Shown piece after piece: positions 1 to 9,153 of a DNA stretch of 64,000 nucleotides. The DNA is from Microbacterium sp. Leaf159 (GTDB lineage Bacteria > Actinomycetota > Actinomycetes > Actinomycetales > Microbacteriaceae): positions 615,914 to 679,913 of the forward strand of contig NZ_LMOU01000002.1 in assembly GCF_001423615.1 (NCBI RefSeq), written 5' to 3'. The notes under the pieces are model-generated. The model was given only the letters and a program-made list of their open reading frames with translations. It searched no databases and was not told where the DNA came from. Every line of letters starts with the position of its first letter. Within the stretch, counting starts at the first letter, position 1. A program made the translations under genes and the position numbers.

Positions 1-115
1 TGCGTGTGGTAGCGCGCCGCAGGGCAGGCCCGACCTCGGCCATCGTGCCGCGTCAACCCCCTGGGCCGAACCCCGATGGATGCGAGAGCATGCCGGAACG
101 AGAGAAGGAGCCGTC

Positions 116-553
116 ATGGCGAAGAACGTCCGCACGATGAGCTGTCGACCGACCGACGTGTTCGAGGTGCTCGCGAACGGCTGGCTCTATCCGGCATGGG
201 TCGTCGGGGCCTCGCGCATGCGCGATGTCGACGAGACATGGCCGCAGGCCGGCGCCGAGCTCCATCACTCGGTCGGCGTGTGGCCCGCTCTGCTCGACGA
301 TACGACGGTGGTCGAGGAGTGGTCACCGCCGAACCGCATGGTCATGCGCGCGAGAGGATGGCCGATCGGAGAGGCGCGGGTGACGCTCCGCCTGCGCTCG
401 TACGACGGCGGCACCATGGTGCGCATCGACGAGGAGCCCGTCAGCGGACCCGCGGCTCTGCTGCCGAGCATCCTGACCGCGCCGATCCTGCGCGTGCGCA
501 ACGCCGAGACCCTGCACCGACTCGCCTATCTCGCCGAGGGGCACGCCTCCTGA
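116..553 (+). CDS. SRPBCC (polyketide cyclase/START-like) family protein
   Basis: A 145-residue protein with the pattern of a small SRPBCC fold: an N-terminal strand starting RTMSCRPTDVFEVL, a middle W-x-x-x-NRM region and a C-terminal helix. These folds bind small hydrophobic ligands in the cytoplasm; the ligand here is unknown. The start at 116 is preferred over the ATG at 80 because GAGAAGGAG ends six bases before it and the usual family start follows. No partner gene is obvious; the next gene, 63 bases downstream on the same strand, is a membrane protease. Family assignment is by overall pattern, not by a catalytic motif. Confidence 0.75.
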   Translation: MAKNVRTMSCRPTDVFEVLANGWLYPAWVVGASRMRDVDETWPQAGAELHHSVGVWPALLDDTTVVEEWSPPNRMVMRARGWPIGEARVTLRLRSYDGGTMVRIDEEPVSGPAALLPSILTAPILRVRNAETLHRLAYLAEGHAS

Positions 554-616
554 CCCGGCCCGTCAGCCATATATTGGTCAAGAGCCGCGACCTTCGCGGA
601 TGCGGAGGGATGCACG

Positions 617-1438
617 ATGACCGATGTGACGCAGTCCGGCTGGCGGAGGTTCTGGGAGAAAGGTGGCTGGTGGCGTGCGCTCGTCCTCGTCGTCGTCTAC
701 TTCGTCCTCTACAACGGCCTGTCGCTGCTGCTGACGCCTCTGGCAGAGCAGATCACCGATCCGCAGAGCGCAGAAGCGATCCTCGTCTTCTACGTCATCC
801 CGATCTTCGTGGGCAGCCTGCTCCTCGTCGGGTTCGCGCTCTCGGTCGGCTGGCTGCGGGAGATCTTCGGCCCCCAGCCGATCCGCGGACGAGGATGGAT
901 GTGGATCGCGATCGCCGTGGTCCTGCTCTTCAACGTGCTGCACCTGCTCTCGATCGACTACGGCGCTGCCGGGTTCGAGGTCGTCGCGACGTGGCTGCTG
1001 GCCGGCGTTTTCATCGGCTTCGCCGAGGAGGTGCTGACGCGCGGGTTCGTCGTGAACCTGCTCCGCAAGGCCGGGCAGCGCGAGATCGCCGTCGCCGCGA
1101 TCTCCTCCGCGCTGTTCGCCCTCCTGCACGCGGGCAATCTGCTCACCGGGCAGTCGCTGCTCGCGACGGCCATCCAGCTGGTCTACACGTTCGGATTCGG
1201 CGTCTGCATGTACCTCGCGATGCGGGTCACCGGAACGATCATCGCCCCGATCCTGCTGCACGCGAGCACCGACCCGAGCATCTTCCTGCAGACCGAGTAT
1301 CCGGTCGAGGGCGGACTCGGCGCGCTCGCGGGGCTCGGCAACCCGGCCGTCATCATCGTGGGCATCGTCCTGCTGTTCTTCATCCGCGGCAGGGTCCAGC
1401 CGACCTCGACCGTTCCGCAGTTCGACGCGACACGCTGA
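617..1438 (+). CDS. CPBP family intramembrane metalloprotease
   Basis: A 273-residue polytopic membrane protein. Several hydrophobic segments (about residues 20-40, 55-80, 95-115, 125-145, 165-220, 245-265) surround the CPBP/Rce1 signature: EEVLTRGFV near residue 138 gives the E-E-x3-R motif, a later FALLHAG gives the conserved His, and LLHAST near 215 gives the second His-containing motif. The family acts in the cytoplasmic membrane; in bacteria members are often self-immunity or regulated-proteolysis proteins, but the substrate here cannot be read from context. The motifs make the family secure. Confidence 0.88.
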   Translation: MTDVTQSGWRRFWEKGGWWRALVLVVVYFVLYNGLSLLLTPLAEQITDPQSAEAILVFYVIPIFVGSLLLVGFALSVGWLREIFGPQPIRGRGWMWIAIAVVLLFNVLHLLSIDYGAAGFEVVATWLLAGVFIGFAEEVLTRGFVVNLLRKAGQREIAVAAISSALFALLHAGNLLTGQSLLATAIQLVYTFGFGVCMYLAMRVTGTIIAPILLHASTDPSIFLQTEYPVEGGLGALAGLGNPAVIIVGIVLLFFIRGRVQPTSTVPQFDATR

Positions 1439-1488
1439 CGCTCAGACGCTGACCCTCACACGCGCGACTCCCTCGGACGCGCGACGAC

Positions 1489-2673
1489 TCAGACGCGCGA
1501 CGGCTGCAGCACGACCTTGATGCAGCCGTCGTCTTTGCGCTGGAACGTCTCGTAGAGTTCCGGCGCATCCTCGAGCGGCGCAGTGTGGGTCGTGAGATCC
1601 ATGACGCCCAGCGGATCGCTGAGGTCCTCGACGAGCGGCATCAGGTCGTCGATCCAGCGCTTCACATTGCACTGCCCCATGCGGATGCTCACCTGCTTGT
1701 CGAACAGGGTCTTCATGGGCATGATGTCGGCGTCGCCCGCATAGACCCCGCTCAACGAGACCGTGCCGCCACGGCGCACGACGTCGATCGAGGCATACAG
1801 CGCGGCCAGGCGATCGATGCCCGCCTTGTCGAAGACCTGTCGGGCCGCCGCGTCGGGGAGCAATCCGACGGTCTTCTGCACGAGCGAGATGCCGGGGTTG
1901 CCGTGCGCCTCCATGCCCACGGCGTCGACGACGGCATCCGTCCCTCGTCCTCCGGTGAGATCACGCAGCTGCTCGACGACGTCGTCGGTGAGGTCGAAGA
2001 CCTCGGCTCCGTGACGCGCGGCCATCTCGCGACGCTCGGCGACCGGATCCACCGCGAGCACCCGATAGCCGCGGTGCGCGCCTACCCGGGCGACGAACTG
2101 CCCGACCGGACCGAGGCCCATCACCGCGAGCGTGCCGCCGTCGGGGACGTTCGCGTACTCCACCCCCTGCCAGGCGGTCGGCAGGATGTCACTGAGGAAC
2201 AGGTAGCGCTCATCGGGAAGGTCCGGGGCGACCTTGATGTGGTTGTAGTCCGCGAGTGGCACCCGCAGGAACTCGGCCTGACCTCCGGGCACCTGCCCGT
2301 AGAGCTTGGTGTAGCCGAAGAGGGAGGCGCCGCTGGCGTACTCCTTCACCTGAGTCGTCTCGCACTGCGACTGCAGACCGCGCAGACAGAAGAAGCAGTG
2401 TCCGCACGAGATGTTGAACGGCACGACGATGCGGTCGCCGACCTTGAGATCCCGAACAGCGCTGCCCACCTCGACGACGACGCCCATCGGCTCATGTCCG
2501 AGGACGTCTCCCTTGTCGAGGAACGGGCCGAGGAGCTCGTACAGATGCAGGTCCGATCCGCAGATCGCCGACGAGGTGATCCGCACGATCGCGTCCGTCG
2601 GGCGCTCGATCATCGGGTCGGGCACCTCCTCGACCGTCACTTTGCGCGTGCCCTGCCAGGTGAGTGCCCTCAT
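1489..2673 (-). CDS. zinc-dependent alcohol dehydrogenase (glutathione-independent formaldehyde dehydrogenase-like)
   Basis: A 394-residue medium-chain dehydrogenase. It shows the catalytic zinc motif CGSDLH (about residue 38) and GHEP (about 59), the structural-zinc cysteines in CGHCFFCLRGLQSQC (about 90-104) and the Rossmann motif GLGPVG (about 186). It oxidises an alcohol or aldehyde hydrate with NAD(P) in the cytoplasm. The long insertion after residue 250, including the NPGISLVQK segment, resembles the glutathione-independent formaldehyde dehydrogenase branch, which suggests but does not prove a small-aldehyde substrate. It stands alone; the gene upstream on the same strand is a desaturase that ends 80 bases away. 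Confidence 0.88.
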   Translation of the reverse strand: MRALTWQGTRKVTVEEVPDPMIERPTDAIVRITSSAICGSDLHLYELLGPFLDKGDVLGHEPMGVVVEVGSAVRDLKVGDRIVVPFNISCGHCFFCLRGLQSQCETTQVKEYASGASLFGYTKLYGQVPGGQAEFLRVPLADYNHIKVAPDLPDERYLFLSDILPTAWQGVEYANVPDGGTLAVMGLGPVGQFVARVGAHRGYRVLAVDPVAERREMAARHGAEVFDLTDDVVEQLRDLTGGRGTDAVVDAVGMEAHGNPGISLVQKTVGLLPDAAARQVFDKAGIDRLAALYASIDVVRRGGTVSLSGVYAGDADIMPMKTLFDKQVSIRMGQCNVKRWIDDLMPLVEDLSDPLGVMDLTTHTAPLEDAPELYETFQRKDDGCIKVVLQPSRV

Positions 2674-2753
2674 GCTGCGTCCTCCTCATCGGATGCCGAA
2701 TGCCCACCCTCCGTCGCGCGCGCCCGATGCGACAGAGGGTTGACAGCGGTCCG

Positions 2754-3860
2754 TCAGTGCGAGGCGGTGACGCCGAGGTGCGCCCGCTGTTCCACGAGCG
2801 GGCACGAGAAGACGTCGCGCTCCCCGAGACCCACCCGGTTGATGTATCGGACGACGATCGCGTACGACGTGAACAGCCCGACCTGGGTGTACCTGACGTC
2901 GTGCGCATCGCAGTAGGCCGAGACGATCGGCGCGGCGCTGCGCAGGTGCGGCCGGGGCATCGACGGGAACAGGTGGTGCTCGACCTGATAGTTCAGGCCG
3001 CCCAGCACGACGTCGAGCACGCGGCTCCCCCGCACGTTCCGACTCATCAGCACCTGGCGACGGAGGAAGTCCAGGGTCAGGCCCTTCGGCACCACCGGCA
3101 TCCCCTTGTGGTTCGGCGCGAAGGCGATGCCCATGTAGAACCCGAACAGGCCCAGCTGCACCGCGAGGAACACGACCGCGATGCCCGGGGACAGGACGAT
3201 GAACACCAGCGCCACGAATCCGATCATCCGGATCGCGAGGAAGGCGATCTCGGCCCAGCGCCGTTCGAGTCGGCCCCGTGTGACCACGCGGCGCACGCTG
3301 GACGCATGCAGGGAGAGTCCTTCGAGGAACAGGATCGGGAAGAACGCGAGTCCCTGGTGAGCCTGCAGCCAGGTGATCGCCGGGCTGTGCTGACGCGCCG
3401 CGGTCTCGGCGGTGACCGCGATCACCGGCAGCTCGATGTCGGGGTCGGCCCCGAGCTTGTTCGGATTCGCGTGGTGACGGGTGTGCTTGTGCTGCCACCA
3501 CCCGTAGCTCATGCCCACGAGCAGATCGCCGAGGATGATGCTGACCCAGTCGTTCCACCGCCCCGACACGAAGATCTGCCGGTGGGCCGCGTCGTGCCCG
3601 AGGAACGCGATCTGCGTGAAGACGATCGCGAGAACGGCGGCGGTGAACAGCTGCCACCACGTGTCGCCGATCCACACGAAGGCCGTGAGACTGACGGCGA
3701 CCACGAGCGGAGCGGCGATCAGCTTCGTCCAGTAGTAGCCGTACCGGCGACGCAGCAGCCCGCGTTCACGGATCTGCTGCGCCAGCTCGGTGAAGGTGCT
3801 CGATCCACCCCGGGCGCTGTCGCGCGGCCGGGTGCGGACGGTCGGACGGATGCCGTCCAT
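2754..3860 (-). CDS. membrane fatty acid desaturase (acyl-CoA/acyl-lipid type)
   Basis: A 368-residue di-iron desaturase that introduces double bases into acyl chains in the membrane. The three histidine boxes are present: HDAAHR (about residue 90), HKHTRHH (about 125) and QVEHHLFP (about 315), with hydrophobic hairpins between them. The reading frame stays open upstream to 4181, but that part overlaps the neighbouring gene and does not look like protein. The ATG at 3860 has GAGAAGAGG about eight bases before it. The neighbour upstream is an uncharacterised protein starting at 4407. The double-bond position and acyl donor cannot be told from sequence alone. Confidence 0.9.
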   Translation of the reverse strand: MDGIRPTVRTRPRDSARGGSSTFTELAQQIRERGLLRRRYGYYWTKLIAAPLVVAVSLTAFVWIGDTWWQLFTAAVLAIVFTQIAFLGHDAAHRQIFVSGRWNDWVSIILGDLLVGMSYGWWQHKHTRHHANPNKLGADPDIELPVIAVTAETAARQHSPAITWLQAHQGLAFFPILFLEGLSLHASSVRRVVTRGRLERRWAEIAFLAIRMIGFVALVFIVLSPGIAVVFLAVQLGLFGFYMGIAFAPNHKGMPVVPKGLTLDFLRRQVLMSRNVRGSRVLDVVLGGLNYQVEHHLFPSMPRPHLRSAAPIVSAYCDAHDVRYTQVGLFTSYAIVVRYINRVGLGERDVFSCPLVEQRAHLGVTASH

Positions 3861-3888
3861 GATGACCTCTTCTCCGGCGTCGTCCGCT

Positions 3889-4407
3889 CTAGGAGCGGAA
3901 GGCACCGCCCTCTTCGACCCAGTCCTCGATGCGCGCATCGTCATCGAGGACGGCGGCGATCGGACGGCGGGCGAAGACCACCGATTCGGCGAGAGCCGCG
4001 ACGGATGCCGCGCGCTCCTGCTCGCGATCGGTGGCGTCCTGGAAACGCAGGGCCGCGATCTCGCGAGCGGCCACGAGGGCCGCACTGATCTCGGCGAGGC
4101 GTTCCGCGATGACGGCAGCGAGGCCGTCGCGGAGTTCTTCCAGGTTGGTGTTCGCGATCTCCAGACGACGATCGGCGACATGGAGCTCGACGGTCGGGAA
4201 TCCGTTCGCGGACAGGTGGGCGCGCGTCTCGCTGCCCTGGATCGCGGCGACCTCGTCGCGATCGGTCTTGCGCGTGAACACCGCTTCGACGGTGTAGCGG
4301 TCGGGAGCTTCGTCGGTCATCAGGGCCGCCGGAAGCGAGCCGATGAGGATGGATTCCAGACCCAGCAGTTCGGAGCTCTGCCCCGCGATCTTCAATTGTG
4401 CGTTCAT
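3889..4407 (-). CDS. uncharacterised soluble protein
   Basis: A 172-residue acidic protein I do not recognise. The N-terminal half (about residues 35-85) alternates strand-like segments; the C-terminal half (about 85-150) is a long Ala/Glu/Arg-rich helix that may form a coiled coil. There is no signal peptide or membrane segment. It ends 28 bases before the desaturase start on the same strand, so the two may be cotranscribed. It diverges from the DUF7882 gene at 4582 across a region holding an 11-bp tandem repeat. Codon usage is normal for the window, supporting a real gene. Confidence 0.72.
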   Translation of the reverse strand: MNAQLKIAGQSSELLGLESILIGSLPAALMTDEAPDRYTVEAVFTRKTDRDEVAAIQGSETRAHLSANGFPTVELHVADRRLEIANTNLEELRDGLAAVIAERLAEISAALVAAREIAALRFQDATDREQERAASVAALAESVVFARRPIAAVLDDDARIEDWVEEGGAFRS

Positions 4408-4452
4408 GTGCTGACGTTACGCCTGCATGCTGTATGCGCTCACAGTCTCAGA

Positions 4453-4491
4453 GCCCGTTTCGCGCCCGTTTCGCGCCCGTTCCGTACCCGT
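4453..4491. repeat. 11-bp tandem repeat between divergent genes
   Basis: Units of GCCCGTTTCGC (4453-4463, 4464-4474), GCCCGTTCCGT (4475-4485) and a partial ACCCGT. Copies one and two are identical and copy three differs at three positions. It lies 46 bases from the start of the minus gene at 4407 and about 90 bases before the plus gene at 4582, where promoters would be expected. Confidence 0.85.
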
Positions 4492-4581
4492 CCGGCAGCG
4501 ATATATGGGAAACTGGACACACCACCGATGATCATCCGATCGCGCCTCATCACGGGGTCGTGGCGAACCGAGGAGATCATC

Positions 4582-4926
4582 ATGGGAAAGCTCGTCTACG
4601 AGGGCAGCGTCAAGGCCGATATCGAGGACCGCGCCCTCACACACCTGCAGCTGGTCATGACCGCGAAGCTGCGTCGAGGCGAACCCTTCGCCTTCACCTG
4701 GCGCGAGGACATGAGCGTCGGTGGCGGACGCACGACCGTCTGGGTCCACGCAGGAAGCTCCCTGGTCTTCAAGTACAGCGGCAGCCGACAGCCCTCGATC
4801 AACCGCGCCTGGGTCGAGGCCCTGGCGTTCACGGCGAGCGCTCCGAGCGGCCTGTACCTGGTGCACGAGCCCGCCGAGGGCAGTGCGCCTCCCGCCGAGC
4901 GCCTGGACGTTCCCGCGCACGCCTGA
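4582..4926 (+). CDS. DUF7882 family small protein
   Basis: A 114-residue protein of a family common in Microbacteriaceae and often mislabelled 'ATP-dependent DNA ligase'; it has no ligase motifs. Landmarks are the start MGKLVYEGS, an IEDRALTHLQ segment, KLRRGEPFAFTW and a TTVWVHAGSSLVFKY segment. The function is unknown. AGGAG lies eight bases before the ATG. A paralogue sits on the minus strand at 21603-21896 and shares the same order of motifs. It is followed 34 bases later by the ThrE-type exporter. Confidence 0.82.
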   Translation: MGKLVYEGSVKADIEDRALTHLQLVMTAKLRRGEPFAFTWREDMSVGGGRTTVWVHAGSSLVFKYSGSRQPSINRAWVEALAFTASAPSGLYLVHEPAEGSAPPAERLDVPAHA

Positions 4927-4960
4927 CTCCGCACACGCCGGACTCAGGGAGAATGGGGAG

Positions 4961-6364
4961 ATGTCCCCGAATCCCCAGCGGCGACTGCTCGCCTCCGTGC
5001 GCAGGATCCTGCACACCGACCCGTCGACCGTCGCCCACACCGAGGCCATGCCCGTCATCGACGAGCGCACGGTGCCGCGCGTGCTCGACCTCGCGACCCG
5101 CATCGGCGAGTCGATGTTCGCGGTCGGCGCCTCCGCCCACGAGGTCACGCTCGCCATCACGCGCGTGTGTTCGGCGTACGGGATGCGCGACGTCCAGGTC
5201 GACGTCACCTACAACTCGATCACCGTCTCGTTCCACCTGAGCGGAGAGGTCTGGCCCGAGACCCTCGTCCGCGTGGTCCGCGTCGCCGCTCCCGACCACG
5301 CGAAGCTGCAGCGCGTGCAGGCACTCGTCGCCGACATCGACGACGGGCTCGACCTCGAGTCGGCCCGCACCGCGTTCCGCGTGCTCCGACGCGTGCCCTT
5401 CCGCTATCAGCAGCCGGTCGTCGTCGTCGCCCGCGCGCTGCTCGCGGTCGGCGTCAGCATCATGCTCGGCGCCTCGCCGATCATCGTGGGCCTCACCTTC
5501 GTCGCCGCACTCTGCGCGGCCCTGACCCAGGCGGGTCTCGCCAGGGCTCGGGTGCCCCTGTTCTTCAGCCAGATCGCCGGAGGCTTCGTCACCACGGTCG
5601 TCGCCGTCGCGGTGACGGCACTCGGCTCGGCCGGGATCGAGCCGTTCGTCGGCATCCGCCCCTCGATCATCGTGGCCTCGGGCATCGTGCTCATGCTCGC
5701 TGGCCTCACGGTGGTCGGCGCGGCCCAGGATGCGATCGACGGCTTCGCGCTCACGGCGGGCGGTCGCATCCTCGATCTGACAATGCAGACGCTCGGCGTC
5801 GTGATCGGCATCCTCGTCGGACTCGAACTCGGCAGCGTGCTCGGATTCACGATGGGCCTGCCCGACGACCCCGCCCCCTTCGGTCCGCTGCTCAACCAGT
5901 TCGCGGGGGCCATCATCATCGCGGTCGCCGTCGCGGTGTTCAACGGCGCCGGCATCCGGATCATCCTCGTGAGCGCGCTGCTCAGCGCCGTCACGATCGC
6001 CGGCTACTCGTTCATGGTCGGCCTGAACCTGCATCCGGCTGCGGCGAGCGCGATCGGCGCGCTGCTCGCGAGCTTCATCGGCATGCTGATCGCGGTGAAC
6101 CTCCATGTGCCGTCGGTCGCGGTGACGACCGCGGCGATCGTGCCGCTCGTGCCCGGTGTCGCGGTGTTCCAGGGGCTCCTCGAGATGATCCACTCCGCGG
6201 GTTCCACCGCCGGCGTCGTCGGGATCGGCGGATCGCTGGTCGACGCCGTCGTGATCGGCATCGGTCTCGCCTCCGGAGCGTCGCTCGGCCTCTACCTCGG
6301 CACGCCCGTGCGCGCGACCCTCAGCAGCGTCGCGAAGACGCGGGCGCGCGCCGTCCGACGCTGA
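4961..6364 (+). CDS. threonine/serine exporter (ThrE) family protein
   Basis: A 467-residue membrane protein combining both halves of the ThrE family: an N-terminal soluble domain (about residues 30-150, with the R-x-G-E-S-MFAVGASAHEV motif) and about ten hydrophobic segments from residue 155 to 450. In Corynebacterium, ThrE exports threonine and serine by proton motive force; export is inferred here from family only. The start at 4961 has GGGAGAATGGGGAG just upstream. The open frame extending back to 4721 overlaps the DUF7882 gene and is not used. Confidence 0.88.
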   Translation: MSPNPQRRLLASVRRILHTDPSTVAHTEAMPVIDERTVPRVLDLATRIGESMFAVGASAHEVTLAITRVCSAYGMRDVQVDVTYNSITVSFHLSGEVWPETLVRVVRVAAPDHAKLQRVQALVADIDDGLDLESARTAFRVLRRVPFRYQQPVVVVARALLAVGVSIMLGASPIIVGLTFVAALCAALTQAGLARARVPLFFSQIAGGFVTTVVAVAVTALGSAGIEPFVGIRPSIIVASGIVLMLAGLTVVGAAQDAIDGFALTAGGRILDLTMQTLGVVIGILVGLELGSVLGFTMGLPDDPAPFGPLLNQFAGAIIIAVAVAVFNGAGIRIILVSALLSAVTIAGYSFMVGLNLHPAAASAIGALLASFIGMLIAVNLHVPSVAVTTAAIVPLVPGVAVFQGLLEMIHSAGSTAGVVGIGGSLVDAVVIGIGLASGASLGLYLGTPVRATLSSVAKTRARAVRR

Positions 6365-6370
6365 GGTCGA

Positions 6371-7006
6371 TCAGGCAGGCCCGCCCGAATACGTCTCCCC
6401 CACCGGCACCGCCACCTGCAGCACGTTGCCGGGTTGCGCCAGAGGGCAGGCCCACGCCGGGTCGTAGGCGCACGACGGGTTGTACGCGAAGTTGAAGTCG
6501 AGCACGATCGTGCCGCGCTCGGCATCCGATCCGAGGTCCGCACCCTTGATCGTGTCGATCAGGTAGCGACCACCGCCGTAGGTGCCGCCCGGGCGACCGG
6601 CGAGGGCGTCTCGCACCGGGATGAACAGTCCCCCGCCGTAGGTCGTCAGACGCCAGATGTCGAGCGACCCGGTGTCGGGGATCTCGACCCTGCCGACGCG
6701 CTCGAAGGGCACGACCCCGTCGGTTCCGGTCGCGAAGTCGAAGCCGCCTGGTTCGGCGGGCAGGATCGGCAGCTCGAATCGCCACTGCGGATCGTACGAG
6801 GCGATGGGCAGCCCCTCGAACAGAGCCCTGTCGCCCGGCAGCAGCGGAGTCGCCGGGTGGTGCAGCATCAGGTCGTCGCGCTCGATGCGCCAGAGCTCGT
6901 GCGCCTCCTCCGGTGATTCCGCCTGGCGGACGGCGTCGTAGAGAGCGAACACGCGACGTCGCCAATCGACGACCTCGGCGGCGGTGCGGGCTTTCGTGAG
7001 CGTCAT
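6371..7006 (-). CDS. DUF1684 domain-containing protein
   Basis: A 211-residue soluble protein. The C-terminal third carries the family hallmark: YLIDTIKGADLG followed by VLDFNFAYNPSCAY and a CPLAQPGN segment. The biochemical role of DUF1684 is not established. It converges on the exporter gene, with six bases between the two stop codons, and lies upstream of the cupin gene on the same strand with a 36-base gap. No signal peptide or membrane segment is seen. Confidence 0.85.
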   Translation of the reverse strand: MTLTKARTAAEVVDWRRRVFALYDAVRQAESPEEAHELWRIERDDLMLHHPATPLLPGDRALFEGLPIASYDPQWRFELPILPAEPGGFDFATGTDGVVPFERVGRVEIPDTGSLDIWRLTTYGGGLFIPVRDALAGRPGGTYGGGRYLIDTIKGADLGSDAERGTIVLDFNFAYNPSCAYDPAWACPLAQPGNVLQVAVPVGETYSGGPA

Positions 7007-7042
7007 GGGGTTCAGGCTACGCGCCCGGGCCCGCCTGGTCGC

Positions 7043-7387
7043 TCAGGTTCGCGGCCCGAGGGCCGAGGGGTCCGCCTCGCCCGCAGCATCGCCCTTCAGC
7101 TCGATCAGGATCGTGTGCGTGGGCGTGGTCCCGGTGTTCTCCCCCGAATGACGTTGCGCTGCCAGCCACACCACCTGCCCGGTCGTCAGCGCGGTGTCGA
7201 AGACCCTGTCGCCCGCGGAGAGCCGACGAGAGAAGTCACTGAGCGAGACCATGACGCTGTTCGGATGGTCGTGCGGCGTCGTGCGATCGCCCGGCTCGTC
7301 GGTGTAGTCGAGCACCCGGACGAAGTCGTTCTCCCAGAGCGTGCGGTAGTGATCGGGATTCGTCAGGGTGGGATCGTCGGTGACCAT
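7043..7387 (-). CDS. small cupin-domain protein
   Basis: A 114-residue single-domain cupin. The first cupin motif is visible as PGDRTTPHDHPNSVM (about residues 32-46, with the H-x-H pair), and AAQRHSGENTG (about 78-88) fits the second motif. The metal ligands would be His40, His42 and a later His. The function is unknown; such proteins can be sensors or small dioxygenase-like enzymes. The start at 7387 is chosen because the longer frame upstream is Arg-rich non-coding translation. It lies between the Old Yellow Enzyme and DUF1684 genes, all on the minus strand. Confidence 0.75.
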   Translation of the reverse strand: MVTDDPTLTNPDHYRTLWENDFVRVLDYTDEPGDRTTPHDHPNSVMVSLSDFSRRLSAGDRVFDTALTTGQVVWLAAQRHSGENTGTTPTHTILIELKGDAAGEADPSALGPRT

Positions 7388-7446
7388 GGGCTCACGGTAC
7401 GCCCGGCGATCCCGCCCCGACAGGGGGTCTTGCGACCGTCCCGCGC

Positions 7447-8535
7447 TCAGGCCCCGGCGCGCACCGTCTCGAGCGAGGGGTAGTCGGTGTAGCCCTCGGC
7501 GGTGCGGCCGTAGAACAGCGCGGGCCGAGGCTCGTTGAGCTCGGCATCCTGACGCCAGCGCTCGACCAGGTCGGGGTTGGCGATCACGGGGCGGCCGGCG
7601 GCGACGGCATCCGCCCATCCGTCTGCGACGAGGCCCTCGGCCTCTTCCCGGCTCGTGGCGACGCCGAAACCGGAGTTGATGATCAGAGGCGCACCCAGCG
7701 TGCGGCGGATGCGCTGCACGAGTTCGCTCGTCGGCGCGGCGTTGAGGATGTCGACGAAGGCAAGTCCGAGTGGACGGAGCCCTTCGGCGACGGCGAGGTA
7801 GGTGGCGAGCGCGTCGGCGTCGTCCTCTTCGAGGACACCCTGGATGTTGTGCTGCGGCGACAGGCGGATGCTCGTGCGGTCGCCGCCGACTGCTGCGGCG
7901 ACGGCGGTCGTGACCTCGATGGCGAACCGCGCACGGTTCTCGGGCGACCCGCCGTACTGGTCATCGCGGACGTTCGACACGGGCGAGAGGAACTCCTGCA
8001 CGAGGTAGCCGTTGGCCCCGTGCACCTCGACGCCGTCGAGACCCGCGGCGATCGCGTTGCGCGCGGCCTGCACGAACTGCTCGACGACCTCGGGGATCTC
8101 GTCGAGCGTCAGGGCGTGCGCGACCGGCATGTCGACCTTGCCCTCGGGCGTGTGGGTCTGACCGGGAGCCGCGAGCGCGCTCGGTGCCACCACACGGGGC
8201 TCTCCGGAGATCGCCGGGTGCGAGACGCGACCGCCGTGCATGAGCTGCATCACGATCGTGCCGCCCTCTTCGTGCACGGCATCGGCGATGCGACGCCAGC
8301 CTTCGATCTGCGCGGGCGTCACGATGCCCGGCTGTCCGGGGTACGACTTGCCCTCGGCCGCGGGCCACGTGCCCTCGGTGATGATGAGGCCCTGACCCGC
8401 GCGCTGACGGTAGTACTCCACCATCGTCTCGGTGGGCACGCCCGCATCGTCTGCACGGGTGCGGGTGAGCGGCGCCATGACGACGCGGTTGGACAGCGGA
8501 AGGGCGCCGAAGGCGGCGGGCTCGTAAAGACTCAC
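7447..8535 (-). CDS. NADH:flavin oxidoreductase / alkene reductase (Old Yellow Enzyme family)
   Basis: A 362-residue FMN-dependent TIM barrel. VVMAPLTRTRA (about residues 19-29) and the HGANGYL motif (about 173), which holds the substrate-binding His-Asn pair and the catalytic Tyr, are clear. The C-terminal FYGRTAEGYTDYP is typical of NemA-like enzymes that reduce activated C=C bonds and nitro compounds. The start is GTG at 8535. The MarR gene ends 40 bases upstream on the same strand, so it probably controls this enzyme in response to electrophiles; that link is inferred from position. Confidence 0.9.
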   Translation of the reverse strand: MSLYEPAAFGALPLSNRVVMAPLTRTRADDAGVPTETMVEYYRQRAGQGLIITEGTWPAAEGKSYPGQPGIVTPAQIEGWRRIADAVHEEGGTIVMQLMHGGRVSHPAISGEPRVVAPSALAAPGQTHTPEGKVDMPVAHALTLDEIPEVVEQFVQAARNAIAAGLDGVEVHGANGYLVQEFLSPVSNVRDDQYGGSPENRARFAIEVTTAVAAAVGGDRTSIRLSPQHNIQGVLEEDDADALATYLAVAEGLRPLGLAFVDILNAAPTSELVQRIRRTLGAPLIINSGFGVATSREEAEGLVADGWADAVAAGRPVIANPDLVERWRQDAELNEPRPALFYGRTAEGYTDYPSLETVRAGA

Positions 8536-8575
8536 AGTGAGGGGTAAGGCTCACCGCTCGTCGCGTATTCCCCGA

Positions 8576-9148
8576 TCAGGAAGCGGGCGTCTTGCCGTCC
8601 GCGCGATCGGATGCTCCGCCGCCGAGCTCCGAGAGCATCTCGGCGAAGCGATCGAGGTCTGCCTGCGACCATCGGCCGAGCCGCTCGGCGAGTCTCGCCT
8701 CGTAACGCGAGCGAGCCACAGCGACGCGTTCCTGCGCCAGCTCCGTGGCGACGAGGACCCGCGCTCGACGATCGTCCGGGTCGCGCACGCTCTCGACGAG
8801 GCCCAGCTGTTCGAGCTGCCGCACCTGCCGGCTGACGGCGGTCTTGTCTGTCTGCAGGCGTTCGATGATCGCTCCTGCCGAGGTGGCCTTGCCCGTCGCG
8901 ATCGACGTCAGCACCTGGTATCCGAGGGGCTGCAGGTCGGGATGCACGGTCTGCGCCGCCTCACGCCAACTCACTCGGATGCGGGCGAAGAGCCGCCCCA
9001 GCTCGTGCTCGACCCTGGCCACCGCCTCGTCGATGTCCGGCACCGCCTCGTCGAGATCCAGCCTCTGTGCGGTCGTGGCGTCCTGGTCGCGTGCATCGGG
9101 TGCGTCGGGTCCGGCGTGTTCGTCGGAAGAGGCGCTCATGCTCGCCAT
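8576..9148 (-). CDS. MarR family transcriptional regulator
   Basis: A 190-residue winged-helix repressor candidate. The first 40 residues are acidic and disordered; the MarR core runs from about 40 to 165 with LQTDKTAVSRQVRQLEQLGL as recognition helix and DPDDRRARVLVAT as wing. It is probably cotranscribed with the Old Yellow Enzyme gene. A second start (ATG at 9139) is possible. A 15-bp stem hairpin ends only six bases before the start at 9148, so transcripts entering from upstream should be stopped or have the start region occluded. Confidence 0.88.
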   Translation of the reverse strand: MASMSASSDEHAGPDAPDARDQDATTAQRLDLDEAVPDIDEAVARVEHELGRLFARIRVSWREAAQTVHPDLQPLGYQVLTSIATGKATSAGAIIERLQTDKTAVSRQVRQLEQLGLVESVRDPDDRRARVLVATELAQERVAVARSRYEARLAERLGRWSQADLDRFAEMLSELGGGASDRADGKTPAS

Positions 9149-9153
9149 GATAC

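Noticed and set aside
1..43. Minus-strand ATG at 43 with an open frame running off the left edge
   Set aside because: Only 14 codons are visible, without a ribosome-binding site or a recognisable start, so it cannot be told from chance.
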